Positions 44,301 through 51,549 of a DNA stretch of 64,000 nt are shown one piece after another. The position numbers were made by a program, and so were the translations under genes. This stretch comes from Cyclonatronum proteinivorum (GTDB taxonomy: Bacteria > Bacteroidota > Rhodothermia > Balneolales > Cyclonatronaceae). The notes under the pieces are model-generated. The model saw only the letters and a list, made by a program, of their open reading frames with translations. It did not search any database and was not told where the DNA came from. The stretch spans positions 1,087,001-1,151,000 of the forward strand of contig NZ_CP027806.1 of the NCBI RefSeq assembly GCF_003353065.1, written 5' to 3'. Positions within the stretch are counted from its first letter, which is position 1; every line of letters starts with the position of its first letter.

Positions 44301-46677
44301 TCTCACAGCTTATGGTCCTGCCGGTACCCGTGTTGCATGGGGTGAAGGCTCATCGGGTACTCCCGGTACAGCTGTTACAACGCCTATTGCACCTCCGGCT
44401 CCTCTGGATATGTCAGGTGTCTTTGTTTCTATCGGACACGGATGGACTCCGGGCGGCCCAAGCACATGGACTGGTTCAGTTGAACTGGTTGGTGTGAGTG
44501 CCGGTGCTGATTTCATCACCGATGTAAGCCCGGCTTCCGGAACGGTAGCACCGGGTGGTTCTGAAGTCGTAACCCTTACGCTAAGCTCTGCCGGCCTTAT
44601 CGGTGGCGAGTACAGCGGCACACTTAATGCCCTCACCAACGATCCTGCCAATGAAGAGGTAGATATACCGGCTGTGCTCACGGTTACCGGTGATCCTGCT
44701 ATTGCTTTCGATCCTGCTGCACTTGACTTTGGTCCTGTTTTCGTAGGTGAGAGTGCAACGCAGACCGTGACGGTTTCAAACCCGGGCTCAGACCTGCTTG
44801 TTGTTGATGGCTTTGCCAGCAGCAGCGATGTTTTCACAGTTGAAAGCGAAGCATTTGAGTTGCCCGTTGGTGATACATTTGAAGTCACCGTAACCTTTAC
44901 CCCGGATGACTCAGGCGAGTTTACCGGTGACCTTAGCTTCGACAGCAATGCTATCAGCGGAGAGACATCCGTAGCGCTGTCAGGAGAAGGTGCCGACCCT
45001 GGTGTTCTTGAGCTTGATCCTGAAAGCATTGCATTCGATGTAACGGAAGGTGAAAACGGAACATTTACGTTTACACTCTCCAATACCGGTGCGGCTCCAT
45101 TCGATTACAGCATTGGTGGCGGATTTGTAGCGGGCGAAAGCCGCGTTCTTTCTCCGGAAAGAGAAGCAACCGCAGTTCAAACAACAGAAGCTTCTCAGCA
45201 GCGCGCTGCAGAAGGATTTGACTTCAATACTGTAGCCCCTGATCACGTCCGTCAGACATCCTATGAAGCTGAATTCCCGTTTGTGAACCGTAGTGTTTTC
45301 AACGACGAAGTTATCCTGACACACTCGCTGTCTCAGGTGGTTGAGCCATTAACCGGTGTTCGCTGCGGCGGCGGCGGTACAACAGCTGAAAACAGCTTCA
45401 TGCGTACCTACACGCTTACTGACTTCGACATTGATGGCGGGTTTGACGTAACCGCTGTTCAGTTTGGCGTTGAATCAGCCATTGGCCCGGCGCTTCCTAT
45501 CGAAGCCCGTATTTACCTGCTTGAAGGTGACTTTGTGTTCGCTAACATGACCCATATTGGTACCGGCGCAGCTACCATTGATGGGAGTCAGGATCTCTCT
45601 GTCGTTACAATACCTGTAGAAGCGGAAGTCCCTGCAGGCGCTACTATTGTGGTTGAGGCGTTTGTCTTCGACTCTGATACCTCAGACCTTTTCCCTGGTG
45701 CGAACAGTGAAGGAGAAACATCACCGTCATACATCGCATCCGAAACCTGTGGTATTCCTGAGCCTACATCTTACGCTGAGATCGGCTTCCCGGATGCACA
45801 CCTGGTACTTAACGTGGTAGGTGAAAGCGGTGACGGCCTGTTCGTCTTTGAACCTGGCGCCGGAACAGTTGCTCCTAATGAAACAGTAGAGGTTGTTGTA
45901 GATGCCGAAACAGCTGAACTTGAAGCTGGCGAGTACAATGCAGAAATCGTAGTAAGCACTACTTCACCTGCAACGCCTACAGGCGTCATTCCTGTCACTT
46001 TTGAAGTGATTGAAGAAGAACTCTTCTCTGAGTTCGTAACCTTCCAGGTCGATATGACTGCTCAGGCTGAGCTTGGTAATTTCGATCCTGCACTGGGTGA
46101 TGAAGTATATGTTCGCGGAAGCTTCAACGACTGGTCAGTCATCGAAGGTGATGAAATGATCGACGACGGCGAGATGGTATTTACCATTGAGACCGAAATC
46201 TTCGGTGAAGCTGGTACAGTAGTTGAGTACAAGTACTACATTCTTGCCGGCGACGGCCGTGAACTGCCCAACGGCGGTTGGGAAGAGGACTCTGTAGGTG
46301 AAGGCGGAACCAACAACCGTCTGCTCGAGCTGATTGGCGAAGATCAGGTATTGCCTGTTGTATTCTTCAACAACCTGCCGCCTACAAGCATTAACCCGGA
46401 TCTGGAAACCCCGGTTGAGTTTGCCCTTAACCAAAACTATCCGAATCCGTTCAATCCCACAACCAACATTGAATATGCTCTGCCTGAAGCTGCCGAGGTA
46501 ACGCTCGAAGTCTTCAACCTGCAGGGACAGCGCGTGGCGGTTCTCGTGAACGGACAACAAAATGCGGGTACGCACACAGTAACGTTCGACGCTTCCAGAC
46601 TTGCTTCCGGTATGTATCTGTACCGTCTGCAGGCAGGCAGCTTCGTACAAACACAGAAAATGATGCTTGTGAAATAA
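41398..46677 (+). CDS. Large acidic multidomain T9SS-secreted surface protein
   Basis: 1759 residues, signal peptide ending SPNIQAQ. Order: helical segment (30-110); choice-of-anchor-J/MAM-like jelly roll (about 125-285); beta module 1 (298-435, SGELTAFDPDF...GGTWSNDFAV); DUF4397-like domain (438-660, LQVIHNAADPALAEVDVFING); ASH/hydin-like domain (665-770); beta module 2 (895-1035), a duplicate of module 1; further ASH-like repeats; a second jelly-roll-like part with LSNTGAAPFDYS; a CBM20/E-set-like domain (1541-1660, DEVYVRGSFNDWS); and a T9SS type A sorting domain (from about 1675, NQNYPNPFNPTTNI). It is very rich in Asp/Glu, as in halophile exported proteins. Probably an adhesin or polysaccharide-binding surface protein; no catalytic motif seen. 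Confidence 0.85.
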   Translation: MKHLHNCYKSGWLFLTVLLVALAWSPNIQAQHFGSTQSLDTTEAVVDREALMNRFTEAELNSFTALSPRLLSSFTADELALISQIMDKTITELSAAEEQLMNRLNAIVASSADPSFFEGLQDEDIVWSEGFTEGIPESWTVTDDSGNGFTWVANEPGGSTPDFDGFAIADSDAAGLSAGQVATTMSTEAIDISGLDEISFIISHSYQHLGDQSGRIEWSLDNENWELLAEYTESTGFPGGIEESFNITDAVAGNDNLWFRFVFDDAGGWTWWWAIDAVTISSATDDNGEEPDPDPEEFITHVIDEVAYAGASFRNVTGDAFLSGELTAFDPDFAIIEQAGGTWSNDFAVILTDAPELSEESIVLQIGGATAFNSESILLDWVGGVGDAAVTDAVTLPEALDLDGLYVWVGNGWASPASVGVWSGTIDFIGAEGEFAPPLEFAELQVIHNAADPALAEVDVFINGDLFAADFPFRGATGYLTVDAGFTLDIGVAAPGETEPLLSFEFTGEGDEAYALIAQGVADPAAFAPNPDGIDTAAELLLVEGRRDAAESADDFEFYLHHGATDAPAVDIFVRELDATILSDVPYLASSDYFSVPADVYTIEVRPAGTETAAATFSADVNGLEGVSAGILASGFLDPSANQDGEAFALAVVLEDGTVVTLEPLQGPILTVTPGEIEFGDVAENFEVSTDVTFTNSGVANLAILDVEVEGSAFSIDFADATVLNPGASETYTATFSPDAIGEFTGEIIITSTDANSPTTVPLSGNGVAGSEVVFDPAEILATLATEQEDTFELTVSNEGAGELEFSFPDYMMERILDGNDRSMDAVRARMMTSVRSAFANTQEAIQANNERFAINHYLQTGELRQASDAAVIEAYHAQIASQSGAAAATPMSDGFLIEFDGFTGTGGDFLTVADGLSGELTAVNPDFVIDAAEGGTWANDFAVLFTTEPLETGAEVDPETVVFQAGGLTAYGPAGTRVAWGEGSSGTPGTAVTTPIAPPAPLDMSGVFVSIGHGWTPGGPSTWTGSVELVGVSAGADFITDVSPASGTVAPGGSEVVTLTLSSAGLIGGEYSGTLNALTNDPANEEVDIPAVLTVTGDPAIAFDPAALDFGPVFVGESATQTVTVSNPGSDLLVVDGFASSSDVFTVESEAFELPVGDTFEVTVTFTPDDSGEFTGDLSFDSNAISGETSVALSGEGADPGVLELDPESIAFDVTEGENGTFTFTLSNTGAAPFDYSIGGGFVAGESRVLSPEREATAVQTTEASQQRAAEGFDFNTVAPDHVRQTSYEAEFPFVNRSVFNDEVILTHSLSQVVEPLTGVRCGGGGTTAENSFMRTYTLTDFDIDGGFDVTAVQFGVESAIGPALPIEARIYLLEGDFVFANMTHIGTGAATIDGSQDLSVVTIPVEAEVPAGATIVVEAFVFDSDTSDLFPGANSEGETSPSYIASETCGIPEPTSYAEIGFPDAHLVLNVVGESGDGLFVFEPGAGTVAPNETVEVVVDAETAELEAGEYNAEIVVSTTSPATPTGVIPVTFEVIEEELFSEFVTFQVDMTAQAELGNFDPALGDEVYVRGSFNDWSVIEGDEMIDDGEMVFTIETEIFGEAGTVVEYKYYILAGDGRELPNGGWEEDSVGEGGTNNRLLELIGEDQVLPVVFFNNLPPTSINPDLETPVEFALNQNYPNPFNPTTNIEYALPEAAEVTLEVFNLQGQRVAVLVNGQQNAGTHTVTFDASRLASGMYLYRLQAGSFVQTQKMMLVK

Positions 46678-46764
46678 TGTAGCATGCATCGTATCTGCCT
46701 CAGGGCGTACCAGCTCCCTGAAGTAAAGACAGATTTTATTCTGTTTTTAAAGGTAGATTGACCC

Positions 46765-46798
46765 AAAGCCCCGTCGGATTTCCGGCGGGGCTTTTTTT
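46765..46798 (+). terminator. Rho-independent terminator of the T9SS cargo gene
   Basis: AAAGCCCCGTCGG and CCGGCGGGGCTTT pair around a short loop, followed by TTTTTT. It lies about 90 bp after the stop codon. Confidence 0.92.
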
Positions 46799-47000
46799 AT
46801 ACGCCAAACTCGGATTCCAAAAGCAAGAGCAAATCAGGGATTCGTATTTTCAGGGTGAACTCCATGCACAACACGTTGCGCACGGTTGGTTGCGTGCAAT
46901 CCGCGAAATCGGCATGCCATGATCTTGAAACAGCCGGGAACCCAAGCCGCGTAGCGGTGTCGTCTTCATAGAAACCCGCAGTCACCCCGAATAAATCTCC

Positions 47001-47065
47001 CCGCGCGCGCCGCAGGCGCGCCCGCGGGGTCGGGCGTACAGCCCGTAGCAAACCCGTGCAAGGTG
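47001..47065 (+). repeat. GC-rich double-hairpin unit 1
   Basis: CGCGCGCGCCGCAGGCGCG leads to CCCGCGGG and then CGGGCGTACAGCCCG, two adjacent hairpins followed by GTAGCAAACCCGTGCAAGGTG. Three further units are at 47286-47350, 47661-47724 and 47944-48008. Confidence 0.85.
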
Positions 47066-47230
47066 TTTTTCCCTACGACCCCAAAAACTGCGATTACCAC
47101 CTGAGAAAGCCCCTTTATTTTCGTTGCTCATAATCCGGATTTCGTGTTTTTGAACAGGATTTTTATGATTTGCAGGATGAACAAGATGGGCGTTGTAATT
47201 CATCTTCTGCACGGTGATTGCTTCCGGCAC

Positions 47231-47263
47231 CCACTCCGAAGGAGTGATATGTTTATAGCAAAA
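47231..47263 (-). repeat. Hairpin-tail module, inverted copy in cassette 1
   Basis: CACTCC-GAA-GGAGTG is a perfect 6 bp hairpin followed by ATATGTTTATAGCAAAA. On the minus strand it reads TTTTGCTATAAACATAT then the hairpin. The same architecture is found in opposite orientation at 47450-47484. Confidence 0.75.
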
Positions 47264-47285
47264 GCTTGCCACCCACCCCATTTTC

Positions 47286-47350
47286 CCGCGCGTGCCGTAG
47301 GCGCGCCCGCGGGGCCGGGCGTATAGCCCGTGACAAACCCATGCAAGGTG
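47286..47350 (+). repeat. GC-rich double-hairpin unit 2
   Basis: CGCGCGTGCCGTAGGCGCG, CCCGCGGG and CGGGCGTATAGCCCG in the same order as unit 1, then GTGACAAACCCATGCAAGGTG. It differs from units 1 and 3 in the tail, like unit 4. Confidence 0.85.
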
Positions 47351-47449
47351 CAACGGCCGGAGCCCCAGACCCGGCGTTCCGTGCCATCCGCAAACACCTT
47401 CAGGCACAGGGCGTACCTCCGGCACGCTGATATTGATGGGGGCGTCCAA

Positions 47450-47484
47450 TTTTTCTACCCACATGCTGCCCCTACAGGGCAGGG
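47450..47484 (+). repeat. Hairpin-tail module, direct copy in cassette 1
   Basis: TTTTTCTACCCACATG is followed by the hairpin CTGCCC-CTACA-GGGCAG. It shares the TTTT(G/T)CTA...ACAT-hairpin pattern with the inverted module at 47231-47263. Confidence 0.75.
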
Positions 47485-47660
47485 GTAGCTGGAAATGGGC
47501 ACGTTGCCCTGTGCGAATGTTTCGAAAGGGTGATCGCGTACCAGCCGCCAACTACTATAAGTCGTGCGAATAACGGTCACGGTATTTGATCTGCCCGTAA
47601 CCCAAGCCGCGTAGCGGTGTCGTCTTCATAGAAACCCGCAGTCACCCCGAATAAATCTCC

Positions 47661-47724
47661 CCGCGCGTGCCGCAGGCACGCCCGCGGGTTCGGGCGTACA
47701 GCCCGTAGCAAACCTGGCATGGTG
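47661..47724 (+). repeat. GC-rich double-hairpin unit 3
   Basis: CGTGCC-GCA-GGCACG, CCCGCGGG and CGGGCGTACAGCCCG, equivalent to unit 1 of the first cassette, with paired base changes in the first stem. Confidence 0.85.
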
Positions 47725-47889
47725 TTTTTCCCTACGACCCCAAAAACTGCGATTACCACCTGAGAAAGCCCCTTTATTTTCGTTGCTCATAATCCGGGTT
47801 TCGTGTTTTTGAACAGGATTTTATGATTTGCAGGATGAACAAGATGGGCGTTGTAATTCATCTTCTGCACGGTGATTGCTTCCGGCACC

Positions 47890-47921
47890 CACTCCGAAGG
47901 AGTGATATGTTTATAGCAAAA
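47890..47921 (-). repeat. Hairpin-tail module, inverted copy in cassette 2
   Basis: CACTCC-GAA-GGAGTG followed by ATATGTTTATAGCAAAA, identical to the copy in cassette 1. Confidence 0.75.
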
Positions 47922-47943
47922 GCATGCCACCCACCCCATTTTT

Positions 47944-48008
47944 CCGCGCGTGCCGCAGGCACGCCCGCGGGGCCGGGCGTACAGCCCGTGATAAACCCAT
48001 GCAAGGTG
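47944..48008 (+). repeat. GC-rich double-hairpin unit 4
   Basis: CGTGCC-GCA-GGCACG, CCCGCGGG and CGGGCGTACAGCCCG, then GTGATAAACCCATGCAAGG. It is the equivalent of unit 2. Confidence 0.85.
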
Positions 48009-48107
48009 CAACGGCCGGAGCCCCAGCCCCGGCGTTCCGTGCCATCCGCAAACACCTTCAGGCACAGGGCGTACCTACGGCACGCTGATATTGATGGGGA
48101 CGTCCAA

Positions 48108-48140
48108 TTTTTCTACCCATATGCTGCCCCTATAGGGCAG
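48108..48140 (+). repeat. Hairpin-tail module, direct copy in cassette 2
   Basis: TTTTTCTACCCATATG then CTGCCC-CTATA-GGGCAG. The hairpin stem is unchanged from cassette 1; one loop base differs. Confidence 0.75.
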
Positions 48141-48295
48141 GAATAGCTGGAAATGGGTACGTTGCCCTGTGTGAATGCTTCGAACGGTTCAAGCCTTCGT
48201 GCCAACAACTATCTCCCACCTAAACAAGAAGGGTTCGGAATGAAACCGGACTGTGGCATCGGACATTTGCGGTGACGGTCTCTCAAAAAATGTTT

Positions 48296-48346
48296 CCCGA
48301 ATCCCCGAATCCCCGAATCCCTGAATCCCTGAATCCCTGAATCATC
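48296..48346 (+). repeat. 8-mer tandem repeat, unit GAATCCC(C/T)
   Basis: About six units in a row: the first read CCGAATCC and the later ones CTGAATCC, ending GAATCATC. It lies just upstream of the S9 peptidase terminator. Confidence 0.85.
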
Positions 48347-48386
48347 GAATTCTCAAAAAAATGTCCCCAAAAACATCCCACAAAAA

Positions 48387-48420
48387 AAGGCAGCTTCTCT
48401 GTTTGCGGAGAAGCTGCCTT
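48387..48420 (-). terminator. Rho-independent terminator of the S9 peptidase gene
   Basis: AAGGCAGCTTCTC and GAGAAGCTGCCTT form a perfect 13 bp stem followed on the minus strand by TTTTTTG. It lies 50 bp after the stop codon. Confidence 0.93.
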
Positions 48421-48469
48421 GTCAAAAACCTGAAGCCCGTTCAGACTTCATCAGACTTCACATTAAAAA

Positions 48470-50524
48470 TCAGTCGAAGGTAATGCCGAAGTCGCTGAAG
48501 TTGAGGTGTGTTGGCGGTACCGGCTGATTGGCGTCGCCTTTCAGGTAGGTATCGAACCAGCGAATCATGCGCAGGTTGTAATCGAGGCGTGAAGTTGCGC
48601 GAACGTTGCCGTGACCTTCATTCGGGTACAGCACGAGGCGGAGCGGTACTTCCGGCTTACGAACCTTGATGTGGCGGTAGAGCTCGAGCGACTGCGCCGG
48701 GTGCACACGCGTATCTTCTGCGCCGTGCATAATCAGGAGCGGGGTCTCGGTTCTGTCAACATAGTAAATGGGGCTGCGGCGGAGGTTGCCTTCCCAGTAG
48801 TCCCAAAGTCGCTTGCGCGAATGTACGAGATACAGTTCTTCGGGGATGTCGCTTGTGCCCCACTTCGAAATATTGTTGCTAATGCCCACGAACATTACGC
48901 CTGCAGCGAAGCGGTCAGAGTAGTAGGTACTCATCCAGGCTGTACCGTAGCCGCCGTAGGAGCCGCCGGTTGCGCCCACACGGCCTTCGTCAACGAGGCC
49001 GCTTTCAATCAGGTAGTCCACGCCATCCACCACATCATCGAACTCGGCGCCGGCAAGGTCACTTTGGGATGATTTGATGAATTCAAGGCCGCGCCCTGTG
49101 CTGCCGCGGTAGTTGGGATAAAAGACGGCGTAGCCGCGTGCCGCCATCAGCTGACCCGGCAGGGAGTAGCCGGTGAGCCAGCCATTGCTGTAGTGGGCTT
49201 CCGGACCGCCATGAATAACGGTGATGAGCGGGTAGCGCTCGGCTTCATTCTCGTTGAACGGACGGATCAGAAGGCCTTCAATCATGCGACCGTCGCGGGC
49301 AGGATAGGTGATCAGTTCCTGAACGCCCATGGCAACTTCAGACAGCCACGGGTTGGTTGTGGTGAGGCGCTCGAGCTCATCACTGCCACGGCGCAGGAGG
49401 TAGGCTTCCCGCGGATGTTCCGGGGTATCTACCGCAAAGGCTATATGTCCGTTATCAGAAACAGAAAAACTGCGCTTGATCGGGCCGCCGAGATCGATCA
49501 GCCGCTCTTTGTTGCTGCCGTCCGGGGCGATGGTACCAAAGCTGCTCCAAACGCCTTCACTTGCAAGGAAGTGAATGGTGTCGTCGGCAGTCCATTTGAT
49601 CTGCTCGTACTTGCCTAAAAAGTCCGGATTGATGTTTTCAGGCGTGCCGCCTTCGGCGCTTACGACCATGATACGGCCATCGATGGGGTCATTGATGGAA
49701 TTTCCGGCACGCAGAGCAAGACGCTCGCCGTTAGGGCTCCACTCAATCTGACCGATTTTACCGGCATTATCAATGCGGGCCTGAAGGGCACCGGTGTTGC
49801 TGTCGAACACGTGAACGACCTGAAACATGAGCTCATCATCCACTTCAGGTGTCGGAGCAATGGAGGCCGCAATCTGCGCGCCACCCGGTGCAAAACTCAA
49901 AATGTAGTACGATCCGGTAACCCCAAGGTCAACAACCTGACGGTTTGAGGCCTGAAGGTCTACCACATGCGCAAGGCGCTGCGGACGGTTTTCTTCAAAA
50001 TAAATAGGCTCGTAGGGAAGGGGATTTTCGGGCAGGTCCATTTCTTCATTGGCGAAAAAAGCGAGACGGCGGCCGCGGTCGTCCCATACGTATCCGAGCA
50101 TATTTGACGTGTGCATAAAGAGCTGACGTACTTCGCCCGTAAGCGGATTCAGCTCGTATACCGCGTTGAACTCATCGTCATCCATGCGGGTGACAAAGGT
50201 GAAAGAATCAAGCGTCGGGCGGGCTGCAAGTCCGCCGGGGTTGCGGTCGAGGGGGACCTGACGCACTTCGCCGTTCATCAGATTCATGTAGTGAAGCTCT
50301 ACGGATGACGGGCTGTTATCTGTGCGGGGATCAGCCGGTACCACTTTGGTGAACGCCACATGCGTGCCTTCAGAGGAAATGACGACAGCACCGACATTTT
50401 CCATCATGGCTAACTGCATAGGTGTCATAGGCTGCTGCGCCTGTACATTTGTTTGTACAGATAACAGCACCATTACAGTGAGGGCGCTAAGCCACGAGAG
50501 TGGATGTTTGAAAAGAAACATCAT
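48470..50524 (-). CDS. Exported S9 family prolyl oligopeptidase/dipeptidyl aminopeptidase
   Basis: 684 residues from the ATG at 50524. The frame is open to 50722, but the signal peptide (MMFLFKHPLSWLSALTVMVLL...NVQAQ) fixes this start. An N-terminal beta-propeller (residues about 40-390) precedes an alpha/beta-hydrolase domain: oxyanion strand VIHGGPEAHYSNGW, nucleophile Ser522 in GGSYGGYGTAW, Asp in HGAEDTRVHPAQ and His in NEGHGNVR. It is a serine peptidase acting on short peptides in the periplasm or outside. Length and motifs fit the S9C acylaminoacyl-peptidase group. It has no T9SS domain. Confidence 0.92.
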   Translation of the reverse strand: MMFLFKHPLSWLSALTVMVLLSVQTNVQAQQPMTPMQLAMMENVGAVVISSEGTHVAFTKVVPADPRTDNSPSSVELHYMNLMNGEVRQVPLDRNPGGLAARPTLDSFTFVTRMDDDEFNAVYELNPLTGEVRQLFMHTSNMLGYVWDDRGRRLAFFANEEMDLPENPLPYEPIYFEENRPQRLAHVVDLQASNRQVVDLGVTGSYYILSFAPGGAQIAASIAPTPEVDDELMFQVVHVFDSNTGALQARIDNAGKIGQIEWSPNGERLALRAGNSINDPIDGRIMVVSAEGGTPENINPDFLGKYEQIKWTADDTIHFLASEGVWSSFGTIAPDGSNKERLIDLGGPIKRSFSVSDNGHIAFAVDTPEHPREAYLLRRGSDELERLTTTNPWLSEVAMGVQELITYPARDGRMIEGLLIRPFNENEAERYPLITVIHGGPEAHYSNGWLTGYSLPGQLMAARGYAVFYPNYRGSTGRGLEFIKSSQSDLAGAEFDDVVDGVDYLIESGLVDEGRVGATGGSYGGYGTAWMSTYYSDRFAAGVMFVGISNNISKWGTSDIPEELYLVHSRKRLWDYWEGNLRRSPIYYVDRTETPLLIMHGAEDTRVHPAQSLELYRHIKVRKPEVPLRLVLYPNEGHGNVRATSRLDYNLRMIRWFDTYLKGDANQPVPPTHLNFSDFGITFD

Positions 50525-50799
50525 AAAATTTAGGTTTGATTCTGGGTTGGATGAAACCATTACCTGCGCTCTCCGGGTCTGCTCACCCGGACCTGTCTGC
50601 GAATGATGAGACAGGAGGCAAGACAGACGATTGGTGAACGACGCAGCGTAATGAAGTGAAGTGAAACGCAAAAAAAAAGCATTCTGCAGCTGCGTAGGCA
50701 AGAAACTGCATGAATGCTTCATAAATAAGGAAAAATCGTCAGAATTGACGAATACGGAAACATTTTTTATTGATTCCGCTGAAAATCATAAGGGAAGCC

Positions 50800-51468
50800 T
50801 TAGCGGCCAAAGCGCTCATCGAAAAGGCGCTCGAATTTCCGGAGTTTTGGTACGATCACAACCTGACAATAAGCCTGATCCGGATTCCGGTTGAAGTAGT
50901 TCTGATGGTACTCTTCCGCTTCATAAAAAACATCAAGTGGTACAATTTCGGTAACGATGGGGTTGGGCCAGATTTCAGCTGTATCGAGTCTTGCTTTCAC
51001 CTGCTCAGCCGAGTCGCGCTGTGCGTCGCTTTCATATAAAACGATGGAGCGGTACTGCGGGCCTATATCGTTTCCCTGCCGGTTGAGGGTTGTGGGATCG
51101 TGGGTGCGGAAGAAAATTTCCAGAAGTTCTTCATAGCGGACTTCGTTGGGATCGAAGGTGACCTGAATCACTTCTGCATGTCCGGTTGTGCCGGTGATGA
51201 CCTGACGGTAGGTGGGATCGGGTACGTGTCCGCCTGCATAGCCGGATACAACGGCATAGACGCCGTTTACCCGCTGAAAAACAGCTTCAACGCACCAAAA
51301 ACAGCCGCCGCCGAAGGTCGCTTTTTCTGCGTGCTCGGGAATCATGTGTGCCGGGGTATTGGTGTAAGTAGGGTTGGCAAATGTGCGGTCCTGTGCACGC
51401 GCGCCAAAGGCAAACCAAAGGATGGCAAAAAGCGCAAGGAGCAACAGGATGAACGCGTATTCTTTCAT
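50800..51468 (-). CDS. msrA: Exported or membrane-anchored peptide methionine sulfoxide reductase A
   Basis: 222 residues. The active-site motif GGGCFWC has Cys56; a resolving Cys lies near the end in DQAYCQVV. TFGGGCFWCVEAVFQRVNG and GPQYRSIV are typical MsrA. Unlike most MsrA it begins with a hydrophobic leader (residues 4-22) ending FGARAQ, so it is exported and reduces S-methionine sulfoxide in envelope proteins. It is 70 bp upstream of the ArsC-like gene's stop and has no MsrB partner nearby. Confidence 0.93.
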   Translation of the reverse strand: MKEYAFILLLLALFAILWFAFGARAQDRTFANPTYTNTPAHMIPEHAEKATFGGGCFWCVEAVFQRVNGVYAVVSGYAGGHVPDPTYRQVITGTTGHAEVIQVTFDPNEVRYEELLEIFFRTHDPTTLNRQGNDIGPQYRSIVLYESDAQRDSAEQVKARLDTAEIWPNPIVTEIVPLDVFYEAEEYHQNYFNRNPDQAYCQVVIVPKLRKFERLFDERFGR

Positions 51469-51549
51469 ATTCGCCGGTTTTAGGGTGATGAATTAGGTCT
51501 CCTGTGAGAGACTACTGCGCCAACAATGTGCAGGGGTACATCATTCAGC

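Larger units (their letters stand above)
46939..47527 (+). repeat. 589 bp direct repeat, copy 1
   Basis: It begins AACCCAAGCCGCGTAGCGG and ends TGTGCGAATGTTTCGAAA. Copy 2 begins exactly 660 bp later with few differences over the whole length. Inside are two GC-rich double-hairpin units (47001-47065, 47286-47350), the shared 40 bp module (47147-47188) and two inverted hairpin modules (47231-47263, 47450-47484). Confidence 0.92.
47599..48186 (+). repeat. 589 bp direct repeat, copy 2
   Basis: This is the second copy of the unit at 46939-47527, 588 bp long after small indels, separated from copy 1 by 71 bp of unrelated sequence. Substitutions include compensating changes in hairpins: CGCGCC...GGCGCG in copy 1 is CGTGCC...GGCACG here. 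Confidence 0.92.
46678..48469. other. 1.8 kb repeat region between the cargo gene and the S9 peptidase gene
   Basis: It contains the cargo terminator, two direct copies of a 589 bp unit at 660 bp period, an 8-mer tandem repeat and the S9 terminator. Open frames up to 189 residues here translate repeats and I do not call them genes. Confidence 0.8.

Noticed and set aside
46998-48010. CRISPR array in the 47-48 kb repeats
   Set aside because: Only four GC-rich units are present with unequal spacing of about 220-320 bp, the spacers are themselves duplicated, and no cas genes are in the window.
46982-48065. Minus-strand open frames of up to 189 residues in the 47-48 kb region, two of which are near copies of each other
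   Set aside because: They are translations of the duplicated non-coding cassette, carry hairpin-encoded low-complexity sequence such as ARPRGRAxGTRG, and have no start context or domain.
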